Positions 18,487 to 27,360 of a stretch of 64,000 nt of DNA are shown here, piece after piece. Where the stretch lies: the NCBI RefSeq assembly GCF_028069725.1, contig NZ_JANEWG010000018.1:20089-84088 (forward strand), given 5' to 3'. This DNA is from Citrobacter sp. Awk 4 (GTDB taxonomy: Bacteria > Pseudomonadota > Gammaproteobacteria > Enterobacterales > Enterobacteriaceae). The notes under the pieces were generated by a model. It saw nothing but the letters and a program-made list of their open reading frames with translations. It was not told where the DNA came from and searched no databases. The position numbers and the translations under genes are program-made. How positions within the stretch are numbered: the first letter of the stretch is position 1; each line of letters opens with the position of its first letter.

Positions 18487-19632
18487 TTAGCGACCGCCCA
18501 TAATGGCAATATAATCCTGCGTCCAACGGCTGTAAGGCACGAATTTGCCGCCTTCCGCGATTGGGGTTTTCCAGAAAGCGATTTTGTCGAAGAAGTTGTA
18601 GCCGTTGGTTTCACACCCTTTTTCACCCAACAGCGGGCTGGCTTTACAACCATTTGGCACCACGGGCAGTGAGCCAAACCAGGCGGCGACATCGCCCTGC
18701 ACTTTCGGCGTCAGCGACCAGTTCATCCACTTATAGGCACAAACCGGGTGTTTAGCCTCGCTGTGCAACATGGTGGTATCGGCCCAGCCGGTCACCCCCT
18801 CTTTTGGAAAGACCGTGGCGATAGGCTGACCTTCGGCTTTCAGCGCATTCGCCTGATAAGGCCAGGCACCGGAGGCAACCACACCTTCATTTTTGAAATC
18901 ACTCATTTGCACGGTGGTATCGTGCCAGTAGCGATGGATCAAACCGTGCTGGGTACGCAGCACTTCGAGTACGGCCTGGTACTGTCTTTCATTTAACTGG
19001 TAGGGGTCGGTGATGCCCAACTTCGGTTGGGTCGCTTTCAGGTATAACGCGGCATCCGCAAGATAGATTGGGCCATCGTAGGCCTGGACGCGTCCCTGGT
19101 TTGTTTTACCATCCGGGAGATCTTGTTTAACAAACACAACGCCCCAACTGTCCGGCGGGGTTGGGAAGGTTTTGGTGTTGTACATCAACAGGTTAGGCCC
19201 CCACTGATATGGCGTGCCGTAAACCTTGCCGTCGACGTTAAACCACTCGCCTTTCACGACGCGTGGGTCGACCTCTTTCCAGTTGGGGATCAACGCTGTG
19301 TTAATCGGTTGCACGCGTTTGCCCATAATCAGTCGCAGTGACGCATCCCCCGAGGCGGTCACCAGATCGTAGCCCCCTTTTGCCATCAGGCTCACCATCT
19401 CATCTGACGTTGCGGCCGTTTTCACATTGACCGCACAGCCCGTCTCTTTTTCAAACTGGGTGACCCAATCGTACTGTTTATCAGTTTGACCCCGTTCGAT
19501 GTAACCAGGCCAGGCGATAATATCCAGACGACCTTCCGGTTTGTCTAATGAGGTAGGTGGTTCGGCGGCGTGTGCGGTCATCAAGGTCATACCGAGCGCA
19601 CACAGGCTGCTGCGGGCAAATTTCTTGCTCAT
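18487..19632 (-). CDS. ydcS: YdcS, periplasmic substrate-binding protein
   Basis: A 381-residue periplasmic binding protein with a signal peptide (MSKKFARSSLCALGMTLMTAHA, cleavage before AEPP). The mature part is of the PotD/PotF spermidine-putrescine class (ARLDIIAWPGYIERG-like start, GGYDLVTASGDASLRLI). E. coli YdcS binds putrescine-type substrates and has also been reported to make short poly-hydroxybutyrate. First gene of the ydcSTUV-patD operon. Confidence 0.93.
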   Translation of the reverse strand: MSKKFARSSLCALGMTLMTAHAAEPPTSLDKPEGRLDIIAWPGYIERGQTDKQYDWVTQFEKETGCAVNVKTAATSDEMVSLMAKGGYDLVTASGDASLRLIMGKRVQPINTALIPNWKEVDPRVVKGEWFNVDGKVYGTPYQWGPNLLMYNTKTFPTPPDSWGVVFVKQDLPDGKTNQGRVQAYDGPIYLADAALYLKATQPKLGITDPYQLNERQYQAVLEVLRTQHGLIHRYWHDTTVQMSDFKNEGVVASGAWPYQANALKAEGQPIATVFPKEGVTGWADTTMLHSEAKHPVCAYKWMNWSLTPKVQGDVAAWFGSLPVVPNGCKASPLLGEKGCETNGYNFFDKIAFWKTPIAEGGKFVPYSRWTQDYIAIMGGR

Positions 19633-19923
19633 AACGTCTTACTCCTGTCGCAAAATATTGAGCGGCAGCCTTGCCGTAAATATATGTCCTTTCCTAAAAA
19701 TAGTCGGCGGCTTTGAAGCGCACCTGTCGGGGCAAGGAAATTTAATCAGGTTGTGAGCTAACGCGCATTACGCTGCGGATTGCAGCAGCAATGCTAAATC
19801 TTCTGGAGTATAGACAAGGAGTTAGGGCGAAGCGGAAAAATACAGCAGGCTATTCAAATTTCCTATGACGGGCAAGACGTTAATAGTAATGGGATTAACA
19901 ATTGGTCATGAATAACTATTTTG
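19633..19923. other. ydcS promoter region
   Basis: About 290 bases upstream of ydcS, up to the ydcR terminator. It must contain the operon promoter. I looked for a sigma-54 site on the ydcS strand, because polyamine catabolism is often nitrogen-controlled, and found no convincing one. GAGCGGCAGCCTTGCCG near 19660 contains a short palindrome. No ORF seen. Confidence 0.4.
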
Positions 19924-19962
19924 AAAAAGCTCAGGCGCTATTCAAATAAAAACAATAGCGCC
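19924..19962 (-). terminator. Terminator of ydcR
   Basis: On the reverse strand GGCGCTATT and AATAGCGCC pair perfectly (9 bp, 11-base loop), followed by CTGAGCTTTTTC. It begins 8 bases after the ydcR stop. Confidence 0.75.
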
Positions 19963-19969
19963 AGAGAAT

Positions 19970-21379
19970 TTATTTCAGCATTCCGCGAATCAGATTTCCG
20001 AGTTGTTTCACCGCCTGCTCTTCTCTTTCTCCCCACGGCCAGGCGGTATTAAAACGAAAGAAGCGAGTCCATGTGTCTGCGGTAGAAAACATTTTTCCAG
20101 GGGCGATACTGATGTGATGCGCCAGCGCTTGCGCGCTCAACGTCCCGGCGTCCAGCGCATCAGGCAGCTCCAGCCAGAGAAAATAGCCACTGTCGTTATG
20201 ATGAATTTTGACTTCTGCCGGAAGATGACGGAGCAGCGTTTGCCAGGCCTGCTGCTTGCGCTCGGCAAGCTGGCGACGTAAACGGCGTAAGTGGGCGTCA
20301 TAACGGCGGGTTGCGAGATAATCCACCAACGCCAGTTGCATCGGCGAACTGGTGGAAAGCGTACTCATCAGTTGCAACCGCTGGATTTGCCGGGCGTGCT
20401 GACCTGCCGCAACCCAGCCGATGCGAAATCCTGGCACCAGACATTTCGAAAACGACGAGCAATGTAGCACCCTGTCGCTGCGGTCCCAGGCTTTGGCAGG
20501 CAAGGGTTTTTCACGGCCAAAATAGAGTTCGCTGTAGACATCATCTTCTATCAGCATCACGTTGTACGTTTCCAGCAGCGCGACCAGTCGCGCCTTTTTC
20601 TCCGGGCTGAGCGTGAATCCGAGCGGGTTTTGGCTGTTGGTCATCAGCCAGCACGCTTTCACCGGGTACTCCTGTAATGCCTGTTCCAGCGCCGCTAAAT
20701 CAATGCCCTCTTTAACATCGGTCGCCACCGACAACGCTTTCAGGCGTAATCGTTCTAACGCCTGCAATGCGCCGTAGAAACACGGATTTTCAACAATCAC
20801 CCAATCACCAGGTTCGGTCACGGCTTGCAGACTGAGGTTTAACGCCTCCAGCGCCCCGGCGGTGATCACGATTTCATCGGGAGAGACGGTAATGCCCTGC
20901 TGGGCATAACGGCGCGCAATTGCATGGCGCAACTCGGCATTCCCCGGCGGCAGGTTTTCAATAACGCTCATCGCCGTGGCGGTCTTGCTGACCTGGGCGA
21001 GCGATCGGTTAAGCTGTTGTAGCGGAAATAATCGCGGGTCGGGAAACGCCGAGGCAAACGGCATAACGGAAGCGTCCCGGCTGGCCTGTAACATCTCAAA
21101 AATATAGGTATTGATGTCCACCGCTTCATCGCGCATGACCTGCGCAGGCGGCACAACAGGCTGGCGCACCGGACGCGGCGCAACGTAGTAGCCCGATTGC
21201 GGGCGGGCAATAATGCGCCCCTGACTTTCCAGCAACTGATAAGCGTGCCCCACCGTCATAAAGCTCATGCCGCTACTGGCAACCTGCTCTCGCAATGACG
21301 GTAAACGGTCGCCTGGCTGCCACACGCCGGAGGCGATTTGATCGCGGATCTGTTCGGCCAGTCGCTGATATTTTTTCAT
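19970..21379 (-). CDS. ydcR: YdcR, MocR-type regulator (GntR HTH fused to aminotransferase fold)
   Basis: A 469-residue PLP-dependent regulator. Residues 1-70 are a GntR winged helix (QIRDQIASGVWQPGDRLPSLREQ); residues about 110-469 have a fold-type-I aminotransferase domain with the PLP lysine in the motif HCSSFSKCLVPGFRIGWV (about 315) and the Asp partner in LIEDDVYSELYFG. MocR proteins commonly control adjacent GABA, taurine or polyamine genes, and ydcR lies just upstream of ydcS on the same strand, so regulation of ydcSTUV-patD is likely though not demonstrated here. Confidence 0.93.
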   Translation of the reverse strand: MKKYQRLAEQIRDQIASGVWQPGDRLPSLREQVASSGMSFMTVGHAYQLLESQGRIIARPQSGYYVAPRPVRQPVVPPAQVMRDEAVDINTYIFEMLQASRDASVMPFASAFPDPRLFPLQQLNRSLAQVSKTATAMSVIENLPPGNAELRHAIARRYAQQGITVSPDEIVITAGALEALNLSLQAVTEPGDWVIVENPCFYGALQALERLRLKALSVATDVKEGIDLAALEQALQEYPVKACWLMTNSQNPLGFTLSPEKKARLVALLETYNVMLIEDDVYSELYFGREKPLPAKAWDRSDRVLHCSSFSKCLVPGFRIGWVAAGQHARQIQRLQLMSTLSTSSPMQLALVDYLATRRYDAHLRRLRRQLAERKQQAWQTLLRHLPAEVKIHHNDSGYFLWLELPDALDAGTLSAQALAHHISIAPGKMFSTADTWTRFFRFNTAWPWGEREEQAVKQLGNLIRGMLK

Positions 21380-21494
21380 TTCTCTTCCTGAACGCGGACA
21401 GGGATAAACGCAGTGTATATCAGTTTACATAATCACCTTATTTTTGATAACTGTTATGAACAATTTAGCTCAAAACCTGATACCCGCTTGCCAG

Positions 21495-21932
21495 TCACAC
21501 GAGCGTCAGTTTCAGTTCTTTCCCCAGCGCTTTGGCCGCAGCCTGGACGGTATCAATTTTCGTCGAATGGCGTAAATCAAAGAGCCGGGTAATTTCTTGT
21601 TTTGGCTTACCAATCCGCGTTGCCAACTCCTGCTGCGTGATGTGAGATTCCAGAAATGCGTTGAGTAACAAAATCTTAGAGGTCACGCTTAACGGGACGT
21701 CTATGTAAGCATCTGCATCGCAACGCACTGAAGGCTGCGGTATCGATTCATTGTCCTCAAAATAAAATTCTAACGCGGTCATCAGCGCATCAAAGGCCGC
21801 CTCTAAAGACTCCTGACGTGTATCACCCTGTGTTAATGCCTCCGGGATGTCCGGGAACGAGACAACATAACCGCCTTCTGGCGCAGGCGTTAAATTGACG
21901 GGATAGCGCATAATGATTTGAGACTCTCGCAT
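21495..21932 (-). CDS. hicB: HicB antitoxin
   Basis: A 145-residue antitoxin: N-terminal partially degraded RNase H-like fold (MRYPVNLTPAPEGGYVVSF, DIPEALTQGDT) that blocks HicA, and a C-terminal XRE-type HTH (ITQQELATRIGKPKQEITRLF) that binds the operator. I chose the ATG at 21932 because GAGG lies 7 bases before it; the ATG at 21911 gives the 138-residue form, and a TTG at 21962 would overlap hicA. More than one product is possible. It follows hicA on the same strand. Confidence 0.92.
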   Translation of the reverse strand: MRESQIIMRYPVNLTPAPEGGYVVSFPDIPEALTQGDTRQESLEAAFDALMTALEFYFEDNESIPQPSVRCDADAYIDVPLSVTSKILLLNAFLESHITQQELATRIGKPKQEITRLFDLRHSTKIDTVQAAAKALGKELKLTLV

Positions 21933-21958
21933 GTGGTCAACCTCTTTATCCGTGATGA

Positions 21959-22135
21959 TCAACGCAAACCCAGTTGCTTAAGTATGGCTTTACGCAACGG
22001 TTCTTTTATCTCATCGCCGGGATGTCTGGGCATGACGCTGCGTTTCCCGTGATATCTCAGTTTCAAATGGTTGGTACCATTTGTTACTTCAACGCCCTGA
22101 GATTCAAGCCAGCGTCTTAATTCGCTTTGCTTCAC
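21959..22135 (-). CDS. hicA: HicA toxin, mRNA interferase
   Basis: A 58-residue toxin read from a GTG start: MKQSELRRWLESQGVEVTNG, then TNHLKLRYHGKRSVMPRHPG and the tail LRKAILKQLGLR. It matches E. coli HicA along its whole length. The dsRBD-like fold and catalytic His23 (TNHLKL) are intact, so it should be active. HicA cleaves mRNA independently of ribosomes and is neutralised by HicB, encoded 26 bases downstream. A GTG start in a toxin would keep its synthesis below that of the antitoxin. The K-12 position next to ydcR is preserved. Confidence 0.92.
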   Translation of the reverse strand: MKQSELRRWLESQGVEVTNGTNHLKLRYHGKRSVMPRHPGDEIKEPLRKAILKQLGLR

Positions 22136-22151
22136 TGCGCCCCCAACGGTG

Positions 22152-22184
22152 TATTATAACCACAAAGTAAACGTTTATGTTTAC
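22152..22184 (-). promoter_or_regulatory. hicA promoter with palindromic operator
   Basis: On the reverse strand a perfect -10 TATAAT (22153-22158) lies 17 bases before the hicA start. Just upstream, GTAAAC (22167-22172) and GTTTAC (22179-22184) form a palindrome over the -35 zone. This suits HicB, whose HTH binds such inverted repeats in autoregulation. Confidence 0.6.
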
Positions 22185-22289
22185 CTGCCTCTTTTTTTTA
22201 GCATCTATATCACGCTTTTGTTCATCCGGTATCCGCGACATTTAAAAACGGGAACGCGGATTCCAGAATCGCGTTCATCAGCCCCAACA

Positions 22290-22312
22290 CATAACAGCGT
22301 GCAACTGTTATG
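22290..22312. repeat. Inverted repeat upstream of the oxidase operon
   Basis: Perfect 8-bp arms CATAACAG and CTGTTATG with a 7-base spacer, about 85 bases before the oxidase start. No T run follows, so it could be an operator or a 5' leader stem. Confidence 0.45.
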
Positions 22313-22397
22313 GTTAAATAAGCGGGTTCTGTTTCTGCCACTGAACATGCCGGACGCTTAAAATTGCGCTGAATCAATTTTTTCTGTGGAGTTAGGC

Positions 22398-23801
22398 ATG
22401 TTCGGTCTTGATGCGTTTCACCTGGCGCGGATTCAGTTCGCGTTTACGGTTTCTTTCCACATTATTTTCCCCGCGATCACCATTGGGCTCGCCAGTTACC
22501 TGGCGGTACTGGAAGGTCTTTGGCTGAAAACGAAAAACCCCACCTGGCGTTCGCTGTACCATTTTTGGTCAAAAATTTTTGCCGTTAACTTTGGTATGGG
22601 GGTCGTCTCGGGCCTGGTGATGGCCTACCAGTTTGGCACCAACTGGAGCGGTTTTTCTGAGTTTGCGGGCAGTATTACCGGCCCATTACTCACCTATGAG
22701 GTACTGACCGCCTTCTTCCTGGAGGCAGGATTCCTCGGGGTGATGCTGTTTGGCTGGCACAAAGTGGGCCCCGGACTGCACTTTTTTTCTACCTGCATGG
22801 TGGCGCTGGGCACCATTATCTCAACCTTCTGGATCCTCGCTTCAAACAGTTGGATGCAGACACCGCAAGGGTATGAAATCGTCAACGGCCAGGTCGTGCC
22901 GGTCGACTGGTTTGCCGTGATTTTCAACCCCTCGTTCCCCTGGCGTCTGTTACATATGTCCGTGGCGGCATTCCTGAGCAGCGCGTTGTTCGTGGGTGCC
23001 TCTGCGGCCTGGCACCTGTTGCGCGGCAATAACACGCCCGCCATCCGCGCGATGTTTTCCATGGCGCTGTGGATGCTCTTAATCGTTGCACCTCTCCAGG
23101 CGGTGATCGGCGATATGCACGGGCTGAACACCCTGAAGCATCAACCGGCGAAAATTGCCGCCATTGAAGGTCACTGGGAGAATCCTCCCGGCAAGCCCAC
23201 GCCACTTCTTCTGTTTGGCTGGCCGGATATGGAGCAGGAACGCACCCGCTACGGGCTGGCGATTCCCGCGCTGGGTAGCCTGATCCTCACGCACAGTCTG
23301 GATAAACAGGTCCCCGCGCTGAAAGAGTTTGCAAAACAGGATCGTCCAAATTCAACCCTGGTGTTCTGGTCGTTTCGCATAATGGCTGGCCTCGGTATGT
23401 TGATGATTCTGTTGGGTGCCATCGCGCTATGGCTGCGCTACAAAGAGCGGCTGTACACTTCGCGACCGTTCCTGCGCTTCGCGTTATGGATGGGCCCCTC
23501 AGGATTGGTAGCCATTCTTGCCGGATGGGTCACCACCGAAGTCGGTCGCCAGCCCTGGGTGGTATATGGCCTGCAACGCACCGCTGATGCCGTCTCCGCC
23601 CACGGCGATCTGCACATGAGCATCAGTCTGCTGGGTTTCTTTGTGGTCTACAGTTCCGTGTTTGGCGTCGGTTATAGCTACATGATCCGCCTTATCCGCA
23701 AAGGACCGCAGGAAGATGATCCCACACCTGCGCCAACCGGTACGCCTGCACGGCCGCTTTCTGCTGCTGTCCTCGATTCTCAACAAGAGGCACATCGCTA
23801 A
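22398..23801 (+). CDS. Cytochrome bd-type ubiquinol oxidase, subunit I (CioA type)
   Basis: 467 residues from the ATG at 22398 (MFGLDAFHLARIQFAFTVSF); a GTG four codons earlier is less likely because GGAG is correctly spaced for the ATG. Nine or so membrane spans. The haem ligand His21 (SFHIIFP), GRQPW-VYG and the quinol-loop region are present. It is shorter than E. coli CydA (522) and AppC (514), missing the C-terminal Q-loop insertion, which places it with short-Q-loop, cyanide-insensitive (CIO) oxidases. Reduces oxygen to water without proton pumping. Followed by subunit II (1-base overlap) and a small subunit. Not present at this place in K-12. Confidence 0.9.
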   Translation: MFGLDAFHLARIQFAFTVSFHIIFPAITIGLASYLAVLEGLWLKTKNPTWRSLYHFWSKIFAVNFGMGVVSGLVMAYQFGTNWSGFSEFAGSITGPLLTYEVLTAFFLEAGFLGVMLFGWHKVGPGLHFFSTCMVALGTIISTFWILASNSWMQTPQGYEIVNGQVVPVDWFAVIFNPSFPWRLLHMSVAAFLSSALFVGASAAWHLLRGNNTPAIRAMFSMALWMLLIVAPLQAVIGDMHGLNTLKHQPAKIAAIEGHWENPPGKPTPLLLFGWPDMEQERTRYGLAIPALGSLILTHSLDKQVPALKEFAKQDRPNSTLVFWSFRIMAGLGMLMILLGAIALWLRYKERLYTSRPFLRFALWMGPSGLVAILAGWVTTEVGRQPWVVYGLQRTADAVSAHGDLHMSISLLGFFVVYSSVFGVGYSYMIRLIRKGPQEDDPTPAPTGTPARPLSAAVLDSQQEAHR

Positions 23802-24811
23802 TGGGTATTGATTTATCAGTAATTTGGTTTGTTATCATCGTGTTCGCCACGCTGATGTATATCGTGATGGACGGCTTCGATTTAGGGATTGGCATCCTGT
23901 TTCCCGCCACCCGTGATGCCGATGATCGCGATGTGATGGTAAACAGCGTCGCCCCGGTCTGGGATGGCAATGAAACCTGGCTGGTGCTGGGCGGCGCGGG
24001 ATTATTCGGTGCGTTTCCGCTGGCTTATGCGGTGATAGTCGATGCGCTGACCATCCCGCTTACGCTGATGCTAATGGGATTAATCTTTCGCGGCGTCGCT
24101 TTTGAATTTCGTTTCAAGGCCACGCCTGCGCACCGCCCTTTCTGGGATAACGCCTTTCTGGGCGGTTCGATACTCGCGACCTTTTCGCAGGGGGTTGTTG
24201 TCGGCGCGGTGATCAACGGTTTTTCCGTCACCGGACGCAGCTACAGCGGCGGTCCGTTCGACTGGCTGACGCCGTTTACCCTCTTTTGCGGTGCCGGACT
24301 GGTCGTAGCCTACGCGTTGCTGGGCGCCACCTGGCTGGTCATGAAGAGCGAGAATCCCTTGCAGGATAAAATGCGGGCGGCGGCGAAAAAGTGGTTAATG
24401 GCGTTATTGCTGGTGATTGCCATCATCAGCCTCTGGACGCCGCTGGCGCACAGTGACATTGCCGCACGCTGGTTTAGCCTGCCGAATTTGTGGTTCCTGC
24501 TGCCCGTGCCTGTCCTCGTTGGGCTGTGCAGCCTGTGGCTGTGGCGATCGCTGAACCAGCCTGAGAGCCATGCGCTGCCGTTTATCCTGACATTAGGGCT
24601 GATTTTCCTCGGCTTCAGTGGCCTGGGGATCAGTATTTGGCCGCACATTATTCCGCCTTCTATCACCCTATGGCAGGCGGCGGCTCCCGCGCAAAGTCAG
24701 GGCTTTATGTTGGTTGGCGCGCTGCTGATTATCCCTGTCATCCTGGTTTACACCTTCTGGAGCTATTACGTTTTTCGTGGAAAAGTTCAACATGGCGAGG
24801 GGTATCATTGA
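23801..24811 (+). CDS. cydB: Cytochrome bd-type oxidase, subunit II
   Basis: A 336-residue integral membrane protein with eight predicted spans, starting MGIDLSVIWFVIIVFATLMYIVMDGFDLG. The DGFDLG segment and the WDGNETWLV motif are hallmarks of CydB. Length is slightly below E. coli CydB (379), as usual for the CIO type. Its ATG shares one base with the subunit I stop and its stop shares one base with the start of the next small gene, so the three are tightly coupled. Confidence 0.93.
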   Translation: MGIDLSVIWFVIIVFATLMYIVMDGFDLGIGILFPATRDADDRDVMVNSVAPVWDGNETWLVLGGAGLFGAFPLAYAVIVDALTIPLTLMLMGLIFRGVAFEFRFKATPAHRPFWDNAFLGGSILATFSQGVVVGAVINGFSVTGRSYSGGPFDWLTPFTLFCGAGLVVAYALLGATWLVMKSENPLQDKMRAAAKKWLMALLLVIAIISLWTPLAHSDIAARWFSLPNLWFLLPVPVLVGLCSLWLWRSLNQPESHALPFILTLGLIFLGFSGLGISIWPHIIPPSITLWQAAAPAQSQGFMLVGALLIIPVILVYTFWSYYVFRGKVQHGEGYH

Positions 24812-24939
24812 TGGAACACTCAGTCTGGAAGCGGTTGATGTGGTTGGTTGTCTTGTGGGGAGGCAGCGTACTGGCGCTGGCCGCCGTGGGCATGTTCTTT
24901 CGCGTTTTGATGGCGGCGGCCGGGTTTAAAGCGCATTAG
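24811..24939 (+). CDS. DUF2474 small subunit of the bd-type oxidase
   Basis: A 42-residue protein, MEHSVWKRLMWLVVLWGG and onward, with a single membrane span and the ending AGFKAH. It belongs to the DUF2474 family, found as the third gene of CIO-type operons, analogous to CydX/AppX, which stabilise haems in other bd oxidases. The one-base overlap with cydB supports a subunit role. Easily missed because of its size. Confidence 0.88.
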   Translation: MEHSVWKRLMWLVVLWGGSVLALAAVGMFFRVLMAAAGFKAH

Positions 24940-24944
24940 TCTGT

Positions 24945-24972
24945 GTGCCGGGGGCAGCTTTGCTCCCGGCAC
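24945..24972 (+). terminator. Terminator of the oxidase operon
   Basis: GTGCCGGGGGCA and TGCTCCCGGCAC form a 12-bp stem (one G-T pair) with a 4-base loop, 5 bases after the last stop codon, then a pyrimidine-rich CATGCCTTTCTTC. Confidence 0.8.
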
Positions 24973-25086
24973 ATGCCTTTCTTCAGCACGCACTGACAAA
25001 GTCTTTTCGCAAATTTGAATTGTTGAATAATAACCCGACGAAAGCATGGGCATGATAGCCGCAAAAGGTAATCAGGCGGTGGCATG

Positions 25087-25317
25087 ATGTTTACGAAAGC
25101 GTTATCAGTGATGTTACTGACCTGCGCGCTGTTTTCGGGTCAGTTGATGGCGGGACACAAAGGGCACACATTTTTGTGGGTAAAGAATGTGGATCATCAG
25201 CTTCGCCATGAAGCGGACAGCGATGAACTTCGTACCGCGGCGGAAGAGTCTGCGGAAGGCTTGCGCGAACACCACTACTGGCAAAAATCACGCAAGCCTG
25301 AAACCCATTTTCGCTAA
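25087..25317 (+). CDS. yncJ: YncJ, small exported protein
   Basis: A 76-residue protein with a signal peptide (MFTKALSVMLLTCALFSGQLMA, cleavage before GHKGH) and a charged mature part of about 54 residues (VKNVDHQLRHEADSDELR). It closely matches E. coli YncJ. An ATG one codon upstream is equally possible. Function is unknown; the DUF2554 family is confined to Enterobacteriaceae. It converges with rlhA, ending 4 bases before the rlhA stop. Confidence 0.9.
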   Translation: MFTKALSVMLLTCALFSGQLMAGHKGHTFLWVKNVDHQLRHEADSDELRTAAEESAEGLREHHYWQKSRKPETHFR

Positions 25318-25320
25318 CAC

Positions 25321-27282
25321 TTAGCCTTTACGTTTCGGCAGCGTTTTCATCAGTTCATCCGGACTGACCGACGCCACCACACTCCCCGGCAACGGCATTT
25401 TCAGAATATGATTTTTGATCTTGCCGATGACATGCATTTCACAGGGACGACAATCAAACTTCAGCGTCAGCACTTCATCGCCGTGGACCAGTTGCATCGG
25501 CGTGGCTTTCCAGCTCTTGATATTACCTTTCGCCTGTTTCGGGCACAGGTTAAACGCAAAACGCAGACAGTGTTTGGTGATCATCACCGGTACGTCACCT
25601 TTTTCCTCATGCGCTTCATATGCAGAATCAATCAGTTGTACGCCATAGCGATGGTAAAACTCTCGCGCCTTGTGGTTGTAGACGTTTGCCAGAAAGCTGA
25701 GATGGCTTTCCGGATATACCGGCGCGGGCTCCGCCACCGGTTTACGGCGACCGCGCTGATAGCTGGCGAGACGTGCGGCGTCCAGCATTTCTGTCGCTTC
25801 CCGCCGGAACTGGTTAAGCACGCTGTTCGGCACAAACAGCGCACCGGGCAGATTCACCTGAATATCACGGGCGTAGTACATCGTCTGCCCCAGTTTGGCT
25901 AAACCGTCTTTTAAGTTGTTCAGCGCTTTTTCAGCATTGTTAGCGTCGTCGAACTGACCGTCCAGACTGTGCGTAATGCTGACGCCCTCTTCGCTGGTCA
26001 GCGTCAGGAGCAGTTGTTCCTGCCAGCCCCCCAGTTCAATATCAACCGCCACGCGGCGCTCGCTGGAGGTTTTCGTTAATGCCTGCTGCCAGTTGTGATC
26101 AAGGTTGCGATTGAGCGGGTGATGTGGGCGCACTTTGTGCAGATCCGCAGGCATCTCGTTTGGCCAGACGCGATAACGATTCTGTCCCGTTTTTTCAACG
26201 GTATTGGCGCGAAATCCAACCACGTCACGCTTAATCAGCACATTTAATCCGTCACCGTTTGCCAGCGGTTCCGTGACTTCCACGTCGAGATAATCTTTCG
26301 CCACTTTCAGAACTTCACCGACCGGAAGACCAATAAATTTCGGTGAATCAAAAGCGCCGATGTCGCCTTTACGGTCATTCACAAAGTAATCGGTGCTGCC
26401 GCGGTGGAATGTTTTGTCCGTCGAGGGAATAAAGAAATGTTCAGTGCGTCCCGCTGATGCCCGGGCCAGGTCGCTACGATCGTCGATAATCGCATCCAGC
26501 ATTTGCCGATAATGGGCGGTGATGTTCTTCACGTAGCTCATGTCTTTGTAGCGCCCTTCAATTTTGAAGGAACGCACACCGGCGTCAATCAACGCCCCCA
26601 GATTGGCCGTCTGGTCATTATCTTTCATTGATAACAGGTGTTTTTCATACGACACGACACGACCCTGATCGTCTTTGAGGGTATACGGCAGTCGGCAGGC
26701 CTGGGAACAATCGCCACGGTTGGCGCTACGTCCGGTCTGCGCATGAGAGATATAACACTGCCCGGAATAGGCCACACACAGCGCACCGTGGACAAAGAAC
26801 TCAATGGTGGCGTCGGTCGCCTGATGGATCGCCTGAATCTGGCTCAGACTCAGTTCGCGCGCCAGCACGATCTGGGTAAATCCAACATCAGCAAGAAACT
26901 TCGCTTTCTCAACGCTGCGAATATCGCACTGGGTACTGGCATGCAGTTCAATGGGCGGGATATCCAGTTCCAGAATCCCCATGTCCTGTACAATCAGCGC
27001 GTCCACACCAGTCTGATACAGATCGGTAATCAACCGCTGTGCGGGTTCCAGCTCATCATCATGCAAAATGGTATTGAGCGTCACAAAGATCTTCGCCCCA
27101 TAACGGTGAGCGAAAGGCACCAGTTCCGCAATATCTTTCAGGCTGTTACTGGCGTTATGACGCGCGCCAAAGCCGGGGCCACCGATATAGACGGCATCCG
27201 CGCCATGCAAAATCGCTTCACGGGCGATGGCCGTGTCGCGGGCCGGGCTTAACAATTCGAGGTGATGAGGTTGCTGGCGCAT
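25321..27282 (-). CDS. rlhA: RlhA, 23S rRNA C2501 hydroxylase (peptidase U32 family)
   Basis: A 653-residue protein matching E. coli RlhA (YdcP), which makes 5-hydroxycytidine at C2501 of 23S rRNA. The U32 signature is visible as EFFVHGALCVAYSGQCYIS (about 162-180), followed by cysteines in NRGDCSQAC; the set fits an iron-sulfur cluster ligand pattern. The C-terminal domain has CLRFAFNLCPKQ and FDCRPCEMH. In E. coli the modification is growth-phase dependent and requires iron and prephenate. The gene is monocistronic. Confidence 0.94.
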   Translation of the reverse strand: MRQQPHHLELLSPARDTAIAREAILHGADAVYIGGPGFGARHNASNSLKDIAELVPFAHRYGAKIFVTLNTILHDDELEPAQRLITDLYQTGVDALIVQDMGILELDIPPIELHASTQCDIRSVEKAKFLADVGFTQIVLARELSLSQIQAIHQATDATIEFFVHGALCVAYSGQCYISHAQTGRSANRGDCSQACRLPYTLKDDQGRVVSYEKHLLSMKDNDQTANLGALIDAGVRSFKIEGRYKDMSYVKNITAHYRQMLDAIIDDRSDLARASAGRTEHFFIPSTDKTFHRGSTDYFVNDRKGDIGAFDSPKFIGLPVGEVLKVAKDYLDVEVTEPLANGDGLNVLIKRDVVGFRANTVEKTGQNRYRVWPNEMPADLHKVRPHHPLNRNLDHNWQQALTKTSSERRVAVDIELGGWQEQLLLTLTSEEGVSITHSLDGQFDDANNAEKALNNLKDGLAKLGQTMYYARDIQVNLPGALFVPNSVLNQFRREATEMLDAARLASYQRGRRKPVAEPAPVYPESHLSFLANVYNHKAREFYHRYGVQLIDSAYEAHEEKGDVPVMITKHCLRFAFNLCPKQAKGNIKSWKATPMQLVHGDEVLTLKFDCRPCEMHVIGKIKNHILKMPLPGSVVASVSPDELMKTLPKRKG

Positions 27283-27360
27283 ACAGTGATTACCATCCGA
27301 TAACAGCGAAATGGCGGCTATTGTAGTCAGAAGCGCCGATTTACGGAATACTTTTCCCGT

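Noticed and set aside
19633..19923. Sigma-54 promoter for ydcSTUV-patD
   Set aside because: I searched the ydcS strand for TGGCAC-N5-TTGC and found no site matching both conserved GG and GC with correct spacing.
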